The position numbers and the translations under genes are program-made. Below are positions 34,124-43,279 of a stretch of 64,000 nt of DNA, one piece after another. A model generated the notes under the pieces. It was given only the letters and a program-made list of their open reading frames with translations, ran no database searches and was not told the DNA's origin. Origin of the DNA: Planctomycetaceae bacterium (GTDB taxonomy: Bacteria > Planctomycetota > Planctomycetia > Planctomycetales > Planctomycetaceae); NCBI GenBank assembly GCA_041398785.1, contig JAWKUA010000021.1, positions 1 through 64,000 of the forward strand, given 5' to 3'. Position 1 is the stretch's first letter; each line of letters starts with the position of its first letter.

Positions 34124-34645
34124 ATGAAATGTGTGGATGCTCGACACCTGATTCACCTGTCGGTCGGCGATGACACTCATCCCGACGAAGAACAGCAGCT
34201 CAGCGAACACCTGCACTCATGTTCCGATTGCCGCGCCTACAATGCGGGGACGGTTGATGCGCTGCAGGTCCTGCAGACTCTGCGGGACAACACACCCGAC
34301 GAATCGGAATCCGTGTGGCCGGCGGTAGCTGCGGAGATTCAGGCTCGCAGAGTTCGTCCGTTGCGGCGAGTTCGTCAGTTTAACGGAGCTGTGGCGGCGA
34401 TGTGCGCGTGTTCGCTGACTCTAGCGCTGGTGACGATCGTTCAGAACCTGCCCGCGAACTCACGAGAATACAGCGGCAATGTCATGCCGGCGTTCAGCGT
34501 TCAGTGGCAGAATCATCCGTCGTCGCAATCAGTCGGTGAAATCCGGCCGATCGATCCGAACAATCCGTCCGCCGGTTTCTACAACACTGTCACGCGGGAG
34601 ATCTACCCGCCGGCTTTGCCCGCTTCGAGCGTGACCGATTTCTAG
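34124..34645 (+). CDS. Zinc-finger anti-sigma factor, membrane-bound
   Basis: A 173-residue protein. The N-terminal zf-HC2-type domain has HLHSCSDC (HxxxCxxC) near residue 28-35, the zinc-binding pattern of anti-sigma factors that hold ECF sigmas inactive. One membrane helix follows (VAAMCACSLTLALVTIV, about 88-104), then a 65-residue periplasmic part without motif. A GGAGAG lies about eight bases before ATG 34124. It directly follows the ECF sigma gene, so the pair very probably forms one regulatory unit. No matching site-1 protease gene is in the window. Confidence 0.88.
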   Translation: MKCVDARHLIHLSVGDDTHPDEEQQLSEHLHSCSDCRAYNAGTVDALQVLQTLRDNTPDESESVWPAVAAEIQARRVRPLRRVRQFNGAVAAMCACSLTLALVTIVQNLPANSREYSGNVMPAFSVQWQNHPSSQSVGEIRPIDPNNPSAGFYNTVTREIYPPALPASSVTDF

Positions 34646-34668
34646 TGCCTTGGCCAACGTGTTTTGGT

Positions 34669-34732
34669 GTGTGCCACTGGCTATGCCGGTGCGTTCGCGA
34701 TTGGGAATCTCCTGGCACAGTCAGTGCCACAC
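34669..34732. repeat. GTGTGCCACTGG palindromic repeat, copy 2
   Basis: Arms 34669-34687 and 34714-34732 pair over 19 bases with three mismatches. It begins 23 bases after the anti-sigma stop codon. Compare 20071-20145, which starts 22 bases after its upstream stop. Confidence 0.65.
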
Positions 34733-34879
34733 AACTCATCAATTCAGTCCTGACAAAGCACCAGGAGTCTGTCGGGAGTCGTTTGATTGATGCAGATGGG
34801 AGACGGTCGTTCGCGAGGCCGAAACTCTGGCCGAGCTTCGCATCCGGATCGTTGCGTCCGGGTGAACTCCGTCGCATTG

Positions 34880-35692
34880 CTACTCGGCGTCGTCGGGCAG
34901 CACCATCAGTTCCACTTTGCGGAACTCACAGGGATGGCTTTCCGACTGCAGCGAAATCGTGCCGCCGTGCAGTGCCAACTGGCCGTCCCGGATCAACCGG
35001 CGAGCGTTCTCGTCCCGCTCGTCCAGTTGCGGATCGCTGTATTCCAGCACGACTTCGCCGTCCAGAAGATGGCGAATCACCTTGTTGCCGCGCACTTCGA
35101 TTTCCGCGGTGACCCATTCGTCAAGGTGGTGTGTCTTTGAGGACGAGGAGATGCAATGCTGCAACTGAAGTTGTCCGTTCATGACGACGTTAGTGCCGGG
35201 TGTGCACAGGTTGGATGTCGTGCGTTTGTCCTTTCCGTTGCCCGCCAGAAGCTGCACTTCGATGGACACGGGGAAATCCTGATCGACGGTCATCGTTTCC
35301 GGCTTCTGGCCGTGAACCATGATGCCACTGTTGCGGATGGCCCAGCCCGGACCGCCCTGACACTGCTCATCGACAAAACGGTACTCGACTCTCATCCGGT
35401 AGTTGGAAAACTCACCGTCGTAGAACAGGTGGCCGAAACGCTCGCCGAAAGTTTCGTAGGCATCCCTGTCGTAGCGAACCTTGATCATTCCGTCTTCGAC
35501 ACGAAACGTATTGCCGTAGTTTTCGCCCAGCGGGCTGTAGCGGATCTTTGGAGTCCAGTTCGTCAGATCTTTGCCGTTAAACAACGAGACCCATTCACCC
35601 GGCTTGAATTCCTGGTCCGCCGCGCGGGATATGTCAACAACGAACAGAGTCGCCGCGGCGGATGTCAGTACCAGAAGCGAAAAACGCAGCAT
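34880..35692 (-). CDS. Secreted DUF1080 (3-keto-disaccharide hydrolase-like) protein
   Basis: A 270-residue protein with signal peptide (FSLLVLTSAAATLFVVD). The body carries the DUF1080 hallmarks: GEWVSLFNGKDLTNWTPK at the start, FRVEDGMIKV, YRMRVEYRFVD, then GWAIRNSGIMVHGQKPETM and a C-terminal LALHGGTISLQSESHPCEFRKVEL. This concanavalin-like beta-jelly-roll family is very common in planctomycetes, and some members hydrolyse 3-keto-glycosides. ATG 35692 is chosen; a GTG at 35707 is in frame. It lies 111 bases downstream of the PQQ-propeller gene on the same strand and could be co-transcribed. Substrate unknown. Confidence 0.9.
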   Translation of the reverse strand: MLRFSLLVLTSAAATLFVVDISRAADQEFKPGEWVSLFNGKDLTNWTPKIRYSPLGENYGNTFRVEDGMIKVRYDRDAYETFGERFGHLFYDGEFSNYRMRVEYRFVDEQCQGGPGWAIRNSGIMVHGQKPETMTVDQDFPVSIEVQLLAGNGKDKRTTSNLCTPGTNVVMNGQLQLQHCISSSSKTHHLDEWVTAEIEVRGNKVIRHLLDGEVVLEYSDPQLDERDENARRLIRDGQLALHGGTISLQSESHPCEFRKVELMVLPDDAE

Positions 35693-35803
35693 GAGGAGTG
35701 CTCCCAAACGTGTTGAACTGTCTCTTTGGTTTCGATCGCCGCTCGCAGGAATCGCGGCGCGGCGGAAATGATATGTCTGGCAGGAAGATCCCTGGCGAAA
35801 CGT

Positions 35804-37144
35804 CTATTCGCCGAGGCAGTACAGGTGCCCGAAGCTCCGCAGGTAGATTCTTCCATACGCAGCCGCAAGCGATGCCCGCATACCTTCGGCAAGGTGGTTC
35901 TTCGCTACAATTTCAAACTCGTCCGCGGCTTTGATGACTGTGGTGTCGCCTTCTTCGCTGCTGAAATAGACCAGCCCGTTGGCGGCAATCGGTGAGGCCA
36001 CGTGAGTCCCGCCGATGCGACCCTGCCAGACGGTGTCCCCGTTGTTCGCATTCACGCAGGTGGCGGCTCCTGTGTCGTTAATCATGTAGATCCGGTCGCC
36101 CAGCAGCAGCGGAGCAGCGAGTCGCGAGTTCCCCTTTTCGCGATTCCACACGACATGCGACTGGTCGACGTTGCCGCGCGTTGAATCTTCCAGCCGCACG
36201 GCCAGCAGGTTTGAGGATCGTGAACCCGTATTCAAAATCGCCATCCCCTGAAAGAACAGCGGCGGCGCGGCGGCGTTGAAGTCGTCGTGTGTAATCGTCC
36301 ACAGTTCTTCGCCGGTCAGCGCGTCGTAGGAGAATGCGGCTCGCGAACCGACAGAAACGACTTGAGTGCGCCCGTCCACTTCCACAAGCCCCGGCGTGCT
36401 GTAGGCTTTGCGAAGATCTCCTTCCAGCTTCGGCTGACCGTTTTCGTCCAGGTCGCCGTAGTCTGTCGTGCGTTCCGTCTTCCACACTGTCTCGCCGCTG
36501 TGCTTATCCAGCGCGGTGAGAAACTGTGCGTTGATTCCGTCGAAGGTCAGGATCAGCAGGTTTTCGTACAGCACGGGAGATGAGCCGGGGCCGCGAAAAT
36601 GACGCACGTTGATGTCTCGCCGTTCCCAGACGGTGTCGGCAGTCTTTGGATTCAGGCGAGCCGTGCCGTAGGTTCCGAAGTGAACGTAGACCGCATCATC
36701 CTCCAGCGCGCACGACGGCGACGCGTACGTGTTGACGTCGTTGCCCAGCGGTTCCGGATCGGCGTTTTCGAACAGCAGGCGGTGGTGAACAATGTCACCG
36801 GTGTCCGCATTCAGGCAATACACGAACTGCCGCGTACCGTCTTTGGTTGCCGCGGTCAGCCAGATTTGTCGATTGCCGATGACGGGAGTCGAATGGCCGA
36901 AACCTTCCAGAGGAATTTTCCACTTCACATTCGTGCCGGTTTCTTCATCCCATTCCACCGGCACTCCTTTGGAATCCGCTGCGGTGACGTTTCCGTTGCG
37001 GTCAGGTCCGTTGCGATTGGGCCAGGGCAGATCCGATGCACTGGCGTTGTTGACCGCAACTAAGAGTGCGAACGCGGCCAGACAGACGGCGATCAGAGCT
37101 CGAGTCGATCGGCGAATCACAGATCTGCGAAGACGAATCCTCAT
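35804..37144 (-). CDS. Secreted PQQ-like beta-propeller protein
   Basis: About 446 residues with signal peptide (STRALIAVCLAAFALLVAV). The mature protein is built of propeller blades with typical PQQ/BamB-like strands: VKWKIPLEGFGHSTPVIGNRQIW, LTALDKHSGETVWKTERTT, FSYDALTGEELWTITHDD and GDTVWQGRIGGTHVASPIAANG. It opens with PWPNRNGPDRNGNV, the start typical of planctomycete PQQ-propeller proteins. No dehydrogenase catalytic residues are evident, so a binding or scaffold role is likelier than enzyme activity. ATG 37144 gives the signal peptide. The DUF1080 gene follows. Confidence 0.9.
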   Translation of the reverse strand: MRIRLRRSVIRRSTRALIAVCLAAFALLVAVNNASASDLPWPNRNGPDRNGNVTAADSKGVPVEWDEETGTNVKWKIPLEGFGHSTPVIGNRQIWLTAATKDGTRQFVYCLNADTGDIVHHRLLFENADPEPLGNDVNTYASPSCALEDDAVYVHFGTYGTARLNPKTADTVWERRDINVRHFRGPGSSPVLYENLLILTFDGINAQFLTALDKHSGETVWKTERTTDYGDLDENGQPKLEGDLRKAYSTPGLVEVDGRTQVVSVGSRAAFSYDALTGEELWTITHDDFNAAAPPLFFQGMAILNTGSRSSNLLAVRLEDSTRGNVDQSHVVWNREKGNSRLAAPLLLGDRIYMINDTGAATCVNANNGDTVWQGRIGGTHVASPIAANGLVYFSSEEGDTTVIKAADEFEIVAKNHLAEGMRASLAAAYGRIYLRSFGHLYCLGE

Positions 37145-37535
37145 GCGGCGTGACTTTGCGGATAGAACGGAAGTCGGGAACTGACATCGGCGAATGCAAC
37201 GTCGCATAGTTGACCATCGCGACGCGGTGATCGCAACTGACACGTGCGGACAGCCGATGGAGCCCGGGGTGCGACGACCGTTGGTGGTCTGAGAGGCGGC
37301 GATTTCAGATTTCAGATTTCAAATTTCAGCTTCACCTCTGGCTCTGTTGAACATCGCCGTCGCGGTGTGACCTGGAATTTCGCCCGGCCGGTCTCTGGAG
37401 ATTCGCCTGCGGGAAGCATACACCACGTGTCGAGCACGCTGGTTTGGACGTCGCGGCAGACGTCTGTCCGTGGCTGCGGCAGGAATCGGTCACCGGCGCA
37501 AACATGAACTTTCCAGACAGGATCGCAGTTGAGTC
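37145..37535. other. Intergenic between divergent genes, 391 bp
   Basis: Carries the promoters of the PQQ-propeller gene (minus) and the dehydrogenase gene (plus), which I could not pin down. The only notable content is the AT-rich repeat at 37301-37330. Confidence 0.5.
37301..37330. repeat. AT-rich GATTTCAGATTTC element, copy 2
   Basis: Tandem GATTTCA-type units (GATTTCAGATTTCAGATTTC, then AAATTTCAGC). It is the reverse complement of the element at 23172-23206, with one or two differences over about 28 bases, and stands out as a low-GC island. Confidence 0.75.
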
Positions 37536-38606
37536 ATGACGGAATTACAGCCACCAGAATTCCGCGTTGCCCTGACCGCGGACTTCTATGACGGCGATGG
37601 TCGACCGAAGTTTGCCGATCTGGGCATCGGCCTGTTCGACGGTCACTCGCACATCGGCTTATCTCGGTTCGACGAACATCATCCGCAGATTCTTCCGGAA
37701 CAACTGGCCGGTTGTCACGGAGTGATCGTGCTGACTCCGCGAGTGACCGCCGAGTCACTTCGATCCTGCGACGACCTGCTGGTGATTGGCCGCTTCGGTG
37801 TCGGTTTCGACAACGTTGACGTCGACGCGTGTACTCGCAGCGACGTGTTGGCCACGATCACCGCCGGAGCCGTTGACCGTCCCGTTGCCGAAGCGACCGT
37901 CGGCTGGATGATCGCGCTGACGCATCACATGCTGACGAAGGACCGGCTGGTGCGGCATGGACAATGGGACGAACGCACTCAGTACATGGGCTGTGAACTG
38001 CGCGACCGGACTCTGGGTATCATCGGACTGGGCGGAATCGGCCGGGCTCTGTTGTCGCTGCTGCACAGCTTCGGAATGAAGCAGCCCGTGGCGTTTGATC
38101 CGTTCGTGCCGCAGGATGTCCTGCACTCGCTGGGAGTTCGTTCCGTGTCATTGGAGGAACTGCTGTCGACGGCGGATTTCGTTTCAATCCATTGCCCGCT
38201 GAATGAGAAGACTCGCGGGTTGATCGGAGCCGCGGAGCTTCAGCAGATGAAGCCCGACGCGTACCTGCTGAACACGGCTCGCGGCGGCATTGTGGACGAG
38301 GATGCTCTGTTTGAAGCTCTGAAGAATCGCCGGATCGCGGGAGCCGCTATCGACTGTTTCGCGGATGAACCGGTCTCGACTCCGCACCGCTTCGGCGAAC
38401 TGGACAATGTCATCCTGGCACCGCATTCGATTGCATGGACGGGAGAACTTTTCCGGGACATCGGCCGTACCGCGTGTCAGGGAATGCTGGATCTGTCGCA
38501 GGGGCGTCGACCGGCGGGAGTCCTGAATCCGGAACTGTTCGCGCGCGAAAGTTTTCGAAACAAGTGGTCACGGATCACCGGAATCAGCCGGGAGAATCTG
38601 CAATGA
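37536..38606 (+). CDS. D-2-hydroxyacid dehydrogenase family protein (PGDH-like)
   Basis: A 356-residue NAD-dependent dehydrogenase of the D-isomer-specific 2-hydroxyacid family. The Rossmann motif GIIGLGGIGRALLSLL lies near residue 162. The catalytic residues follow in order: Arg in LLNTARGGIVDE, Glu in IDCFADEPVST and His in VILAPHSIAWTG. The N-terminal part has VIGRFGVGFDNVDVDACT, also typical. Substrate cannot be read from sequence; phosphoglycerate, glyoxylate or a sugar acid are options. Its stop overlaps the next start (ATGA), and a sugar isomerase-like gene follows, so a catabolic operon for a sugar acid is more likely than serine synthesis. Confidence 0.92.
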   Translation: MTELQPPEFRVALTADFYDGDGRPKFADLGIGLFDGHSHIGLSRFDEHHPQILPEQLAGCHGVIVLTPRVTAESLRSCDDLLVIGRFGVGFDNVDVDACTRSDVLATITAGAVDRPVAEATVGWMIALTHHMLTKDRLVRHGQWDERTQYMGCELRDRTLGIIGLGGIGRALLSLLHSFGMKQPVAFDPFVPQDVLHSLGVRSVSLEELLSTADFVSIHCPLNEKTRGLIGAAELQQMKPDAYLLNTARGGIVDEDALFEALKNRRIAGAAIDCFADEPVSTPHRFGELDNVILAPHSIAWTGELFRDIGRTACQGMLDLSQGRRPAGVLNPELFARESFRNKWSRITGISRENLQ

Positions 38607-39409
38607 GTCACCGGCTGACTGGTCAGACAGCATGGATCAGCGGAGGCGCATCGGGCATCGGCGCCGCAACCGCGCGGCTGTTTGCCGAAGAGGGAGCAAA
38701 CGTTGTCATTGCCGATTTGCGCGACGCAGAAGGCGGGCAACTGGCCGACGAAATCACGTCGTCCGGCGGACACGCGATCTATTGCCACTGCAACGTGGCC
38801 GATACCGATCAGGTCCGGAACTCGATCGATGCCGCAGTCGCCGAATTCAAGACCCTGCACATCGTGGTCAACTGCGCGGGCATTGTTCATGTCAGTCCAT
38901 TGCACGAATATTGTGAAGCCGACTGGGACCGGCTAATGCGCGTCAATGTGACCAGCATCTTCTTATCGCTGAAGCACGCGTTTCGCCATCTGCGTTCTCA
39001 CAGCCGCAGTTACATGGTGTACGTGGCGTCGATCAGCAGTTTCGTCGGTCAACGGGCGACTCCGGCTTACACGACATCCAAGGGAGCCGTGTTGTCGCTG
39101 ACTCGTTCGATCGCGGTTGACTACGCCGCGACGGGCCTTCGCTGCAACTGCGTGTGCCCCGGCATCACCGACACACCGATGCTGCGAGAACATCTGAACA
39201 AGTCGGCCGATCCTGAAGAAACACTTCGGCAGCGAATTCGACGCGTTCCGTTGAACCGACCGATGCAGCCATCGGACATTGCCCGCACGATCCTGTACCT
39301 TTCGTGTGAAGATTCCAGCGGTGTGACGGGAACGTCCGTCGTCGTGGACGGCGGATATCTGGCCGCGGCAGAGTGGAATACCGACGATGACCCGCCGGCT
39401 TCGTCCTGA
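38603..39409 (+). CDS. Short-chain dehydrogenase/reductase (SDR)
   Basis: A 268-residue classical SDR. The NAD(P) motif is ISGGASGIGAATARLF near residue 12; VVNCAGIVHVSPL carries the NAG motif; the catalytic Ser is in VYVASISSFVG and the Tyr/Lys pair in TPAYTTSKGAVLSL. Typical C-terminal SDR text (DIARTILYLSCEDSSGVTG, then VVVDGGY) is present. An Asp in IADLRDAEGG after the second strand suggests NAD(H) preference. ATG 38603 overlaps the upstream stop by four bases, so translation is coupled. With the neighbouring hydroxyacid dehydrogenase and isomerase it probably oxidises a sugar-derived alcohol. Confidence 0.93.
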   Translation: MSHRLTGQTAWISGGASGIGAATARLFAEEGANVVIADLRDAEGGQLADEITSSGGHAIYCHCNVADTDQVRNSIDAAVAEFKTLHIVVNCAGIVHVSPLHEYCEADWDRLMRVNVTSIFLSLKHAFRHLRSHSRSYMVYVASISSFVGQRATPAYTTSKGAVLSLTRSIAVDYAATGLRCNCVCPGITDTPMLREHLNKSADPEETLRQRIRRVPLNRPMQPSDIARTILYLSCEDSSGVTGTSVVVDGGYLAAAEWNTDDDPPASS

Positions 39410-39551
39410 ACAGCGCAGCCGGCGGACATCGCAGCGCGCCGCTTCCCGGCTTGATTTCGTGAGCGGCGATGGATCAGAGTTCGACCGTTACCCAGCCGTG
39501 CGAAGGTGAGTTCTTTAGTGGCCGATCGTATTGCAGGAAGGTGTCCCGACG

Positions 39552-40385
39552 ATGTTTCCGCTCGCGTGTGCTGACTTTGCATTCCCGCTGCTGGCGCACG
39601 ATCAATCGCTGGACGTGATTGCGATGCTGGGATTTGAAGGCGTCGATATCGGACTCTTTGAAGGACGCTCCCACCTGCATCCGTCACGGCAGTTCGCAGA
39701 TCCGGCGTCCGCGAAGGCTCTGCATCGTAAGGTGTCTGACCGAGGACTGAGCGTGGCCGACGTGTTCCTGCAGATGGACCCGGATTTCAAACTATTCGCT
39801 GTGAATCATCCGGACGCAGATCGCCGCCGGAAGGCTCGCGACTGGTTTCAGCGAACTCTGGCCTACGCGGCAGACTGCGGCTGTGCTCATGTCACGGCGC
39901 TTCCGGGAGTCCTGTTTGACGGCGAGTCGGCCGATGCATCCTTCGACCGCTGCCGAGACGAACTGGCCTGGCGAGTCGAACAGTCAAAGGCGGCGGGAAT
40001 CATTTTTGGTGTCGAAGCGCATGTTGGTTCCATCGTTCCGGACCCGCATCAGGCGCGGCAGCTTGCCGAGTCGGTTCCGGGACTGACACTGACTCTGGAC
40101 TACACGCACTTTACGCGCGACGGTGTTGCGGATTCCGAGGTCGAACCGCTGATCGTTCATGCTTCGCATTTCCACGCGCGGTGTGCTCGCCAGAGCCGGC
40201 TGCAGTGTTCGTTTCAGGAAAACACGATCGACTATCAACGCGTGGTGGAGCGATTGAAGCAGTCCGGCTATTCCGGCTACGTCGGCGTGGAATACGTGTG
40301 GATCGACTGGGAACACTGCAACGAAGTGGACAACCTTTCGGAGACAATTCTGTTGCGCGACTTTCTTCGATCAAAAATGACGTGA
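39552..40385 (+). CDS. Sugar phosphate isomerase/epimerase (xylose isomerase-like TIM barrel)
   Basis: A 277-residue protein of the AP-endonuclease-2/xylose isomerase-like superfamily. It starts on the first barrel strand (FEGVDIGLFEGRSHL near residue 30), with metal-ligand-like residues in FGVEAHVGSIVPDP, LTLDYTHFTRDGV, VHASHFHARCARQ and the closing YVGVEYVWID. These Glu, Asp and His positions match the divalent-metal site of the family. ATG 39552 is preferred; the frame opens at 39531. It follows the SDR gene by 142 bases on the same strand, forming a probable three-gene catabolic unit. Exact sugar unknown. Confidence 0.88.
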   Translation: MFPLACADFAFPLLAHDQSLDVIAMLGFEGVDIGLFEGRSHLHPSRQFADPASAKALHRKVSDRGLSVADVFLQMDPDFKLFAVNHPDADRRRKARDWFQRTLAYAADCGCAHVTALPGVLFDGESADASFDRCRDELAWRVEQSKAAGIIFGVEAHVGSIVPDPHQARQLAESVPGLTLTLDYTHFTRDGVADSEVEPLIVHASHFHARCARQSRLQCSFQENTIDYQRVVERLKQSGYSGYVGVEYVWIDWEHCNEVDNLSETILLRDFLRSKMT

Positions 40386-40605
40386 CGGTCCGGAGGTTCG
40401 CAGTCGCAGTGAACCTTCAGCGCCGCTAACATCGTGCGGCTGAGCTGTCGTGTTTTGTGGTTCATCCGGAGAACAGCCGTATCCCGGGCACTGCTTGCTT
40501 CGCCGATCGGCTGTTTTGCGTGATACGAACACAGGCTGGTGGTGGCGAATTGAATGGAACACGACTTTACGGTGACGACGCCTGTTGACGGAAAACGGAG
40601 GTGAC

Positions 40606-41904
40606 ATGCAGATCATCGGAGCCATCCTGTGTACTCTTGTGGGCCTGCGTCTGGCGCAGTCTGTCGCGTCGGCGTATCAGGAGCATTCCCGGTCAGCGGC
40701 GCGGGGGCGGCTGTCGCTGGAACTGCTCAGCGAACAGGTTGCCGCGGCGAAAGCGCTGCGGGTTCGTCGTGAACAGCAGCAACTGCACTGGAACGGATAC
40801 CGAAAGTTCCGTGTTCGCGACAAGGTGGTTGAAGCAAAGGATATCTGTTCGTTTTACCTGGTGCCGCACGATGAGAAGCCGTTGCCGCCGTTTCGGCCGG
40901 GGCAGTTCCTGACGTTTCGGATGGATCTGCCGAAGGGGAATGACGAGAGGGGAACTCGCAAGCCCGTGGTCCGATGCTATTCGCTGTCCGATGCTCCTCC
41001 GGAATCGAACGACCCGGAACACAATTTCTACCGCATTACGGTTAAGCGAGTTCCCGCGCCGCCGGATTCGTCGCACCCGCCGGGTCGGGTTTCGAATTAC
41101 CTGATCGATCAGGTGCAGGTCGGCGACATTCTGGATGTTCAGGCTCCGCGCGGAGATTTCTGTCTGGACCCGGAATCGGCTCACCCCGTCGTGCTGATCG
41201 GCGGCGGCGTCGGAATTACTCCCGTGCTGAGCATGACGGAAGCCATCCTGCGAGTGAATCCCAGCCGGCACGTCTGGCTGTTTTACGGAATTCGCTGTGG
41301 TCCGGATCACGCCATGAAGGACCGGCTCCGACAGCTCGATCAGGCCTACGAAAACTTTCACCTGCACGTCTGCTACAGTTGCCCGCAGGAAGGTGACTGG
41401 GAAGGCACGGACTACCACACGCGTGGTCATGTCGGTGTGGAAGTGCTGCAGAAGGTTTTGAAGGTCAACAACTTCGAATACTACATCTGCGGTCCGCCGG
41501 CGATGATGAACACGCTGGTTCCGGCGCTGGAAGACTGGGGAGTGCCGAAAGACCGGATCTTCATGGAAGCGTTCGGTCCGGCAACAGTGAAGAAGACGGC
41601 CACGGTTCCGAAACTGCCTGAGGTCTCCGCACCCGGCGCGGAGCGCGCGGTGATTACGGTCGAATTCAGTCGTTCGGGAAAAAGCCTGGTGTGGAACGGC
41701 AGCCAGGCGAACATCCTGGACCTGGCACTGGCGAATTCAATTGAGATCGACTCCGGATGCCGAGCGGGCAGTTGCGGGTCGTGCGAAGTGGCGGTAAAGT
41801 CCGGAACCGTCGATTACACGGTGGACAGCCGTACTGAATGTGGCGCTGGATCGTGTCTGACATGTGTTTCCGTCCCGAAGGGAAACATCGTGTTGGACGC
41901 CTGA
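40606..41904 (+). CDS. Membrane-anchored flavin reductase with C-terminal 2Fe-2S domain
   Basis: A 432-residue oxidoreductase. One N-terminal helix (QIIGAILCTLVGLRLA) anchors it. The ferredoxin-reductase FAD domain (about 65-185) shows FRPGQFLTF and VVRCYSLSDAP. The NAD(P) domain (about 190-320) has VVLIGGGVGITPVLSM and YYICGPPAMM. The C-terminal plant-type ferredoxin domain has CRAGSCGSC and the distal GSCLTC, enough for one 2Fe-2S cluster. It can pass electrons from NAD(P)H through FAD to the iron-sulfur centre. GGAGG at 40597-40601 sets ATG 40606 as start. Cytochrome c genes follow on the same strand, so it is probably the cytoplasmic electron entry (or exit) of that module. Confidence 0.92.
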   Translation: MQIIGAILCTLVGLRLAQSVASAYQEHSRSAARGRLSLELLSEQVAAAKALRVRREQQQLHWNGYRKFRVRDKVVEAKDICSFYLVPHDEKPLPPFRPGQFLTFRMDLPKGNDERGTRKPVVRCYSLSDAPPESNDPEHNFYRITVKRVPAPPDSSHPPGRVSNYLIDQVQVGDILDVQAPRGDFCLDPESAHPVVLIGGGVGITPVLSMTEAILRVNPSRHVWLFYGIRCGPDHAMKDRLRQLDQAYENFHLHVCYSCPQEGDWEGTDYHTRGHVGVEVLQKVLKVNNFEYYICGPPAMMNTLVPALEDWGVPKDRIFMEAFGPATVKKTATVPKLPEVSAPGAERAVITVEFSRSGKSLVWNGSQANILDLALANSIEIDSGCRAGSCGSCEVAVKSGTVDYTVDSRTECGAGSCLTCVSVPKGNIVLDA

Positions 41905-42060
41905 CCAGCGTCAGAGCACGACAAACGCAGCCGGATGAACACTACAGGAACTGTGCGGCACTGTCCCGCCGGGATTCACCCGAGCCCGGCGCGGAAAGGC
42001 GAGATTCGATCGAAACGAAATTTGCGAATGCCGGTATTGAAAGGGCTGCACTCGGGCCGG

Positions 42061-42087
42061 CGCTTCACACTGCACGCGTGTGAAGCG
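42061..42087. promoter_or_regulatory. 10-bp perfect inverted repeat upstream of tetraheme gene 1
   Basis: CGCTTCACAC (42061-42070) and GTGTGAAGCG (42078-42087) are perfect reverse complements around a 7-base centre. The site is 39 bases before ATG 42127 and 156 bases after the reductase stop. It could be an operator for a dimeric regulator or a hairpin; no T run follows, so a terminator is less likely. Confidence 0.5.
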
Positions 42088-42126
42088 ATGCAGCATTTTG
42101 ACGGCAATGACTAGAGAGGCAGAAAC

Positions 42127-43279
42127 ATGCGATTGAAGTCCAGGATGTATCCCCCGCGAATGCTGCTGTCCGGTGTGGTGCTGACAGCAACCGGCGCGAT
42201 ATTGGCCGCCGTCTGGCTGGGAACCGTCGTGTCCGCCGGGCAACCGCAGCCCGCGAACCCGACTTTGACCGCTTTCGTGGCGGCGGTTCCCGAAGGTTCT
42301 GCGGTGACGCCCGGAATCGATCCGGCAAAGGTCAAGGGTGCCGAATCCTGCACGAAGTGTCACCAGTCGGAACACAATGCCTGGAAGGCGTCCGTTCATT
42401 TCCGAAACAACGAACGGCTCACATCCGACGCCGGCGCGAAGTATGCGAAGGACTTCGGCAGTAAGGATGCGTGCATCCAGTGCCATTCCACGCCGCATTC
42501 GTCGGGCGGCGGTGTTGTTGGAGTCTCCTGCGAATCTTGCCACACCGGCTCCGGCGGCGCCGACGGCTGGTTCGAAATTCATTCCGACTACGGCGGCGAA
42601 GGCGTGACTCGGGAACAGGAAACCGAAGACCATCGGACGCAGCGCCTGGCGGCGACAGAGAAGGCCGGCATGATCCGTTCGGCCAATGTGTATGAACTTG
42701 CGAAGAACTGCTACGCGTGCCACGTCGTCGGCAACGAAAAGCTGCTGAACGCCGGCCACAAGCCGGGTCAAAGCGGCTTCGATCTCATTCCCTGGATTCA
42801 GGGCGAAGTTCGACACAACTTTCAGATCGACCAGAAGGTAAACGCGGAATCCCCCAGCCTGCTGACCGCCACGAAGGGAACATCGCCCGAGGAGCGTAAG
42901 CGGGTCATGCTGGTTGTCGGCAAAATGGTCGAACTGGAAGTCTGCCTCAGAAACCTGGGGGGCCGTCAGCAAAGCCGGGCTGAAACAGGGCTATGCCGGA
43001 TCGAAGGGCTGGGCCGGACGAGCCGAAGATGCTCACGAATTCCTGGCCGAAGATATTCTCGATGCTGTCAAGGACGAACACATTCAGGCGGCGGTTGACG
43101 CCGTTGACTTTGACCTTGGCCGGCGCTTTGACGACCAGGCGGCGGCCGCAAAGGCGGCTGATCAGGTCGCGGCCGCGGCCAAAGCGTTCGTGGCGGCCAA
43201 TGACGGATCGAAACTGGAAGGGCTCGACGAACTGGTTGAGGAACTCTCGAAACCGAAGGGAGATGCCTACACGCCGTGA
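42127..43279 (+). CDS. Tetraheme cytochrome c (c554-like), frameshifted
   Basis: Signal peptide or anchor (MLLSGVVLTATGAILAAVWL), then four CXXCH heme motifs: CTKCH, CIQCH, CESCH and CYACH, with the cytochrome c554-type spacing. After about residue 278 (VCLRNLG) the frame is lost and would end at 43098 in an unrelated arginine-rich tail. Reading on in the next frame gives AVSKAGLKQGYAGSKGWAGR and an acidic tail to 43279, which aligns with the paralogue at 43714 (NLAAVSDEEKLEEGYADGW). The break coincides with a six-G run at 42957-42962, where five G would restore the frame. GAGAGG precedes ATG 42127. All four hemes lie before the break. Periplasmic electron carrier by family. Confidence 0.85.

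Noticed and set aside
42061..42087. CRP-binding site upstream of the tetraheme gene
   Set aside because: Half sites are in the reverse order to the CRP consensus (TCACA before TGTGA), so I list only an inverted repeat.
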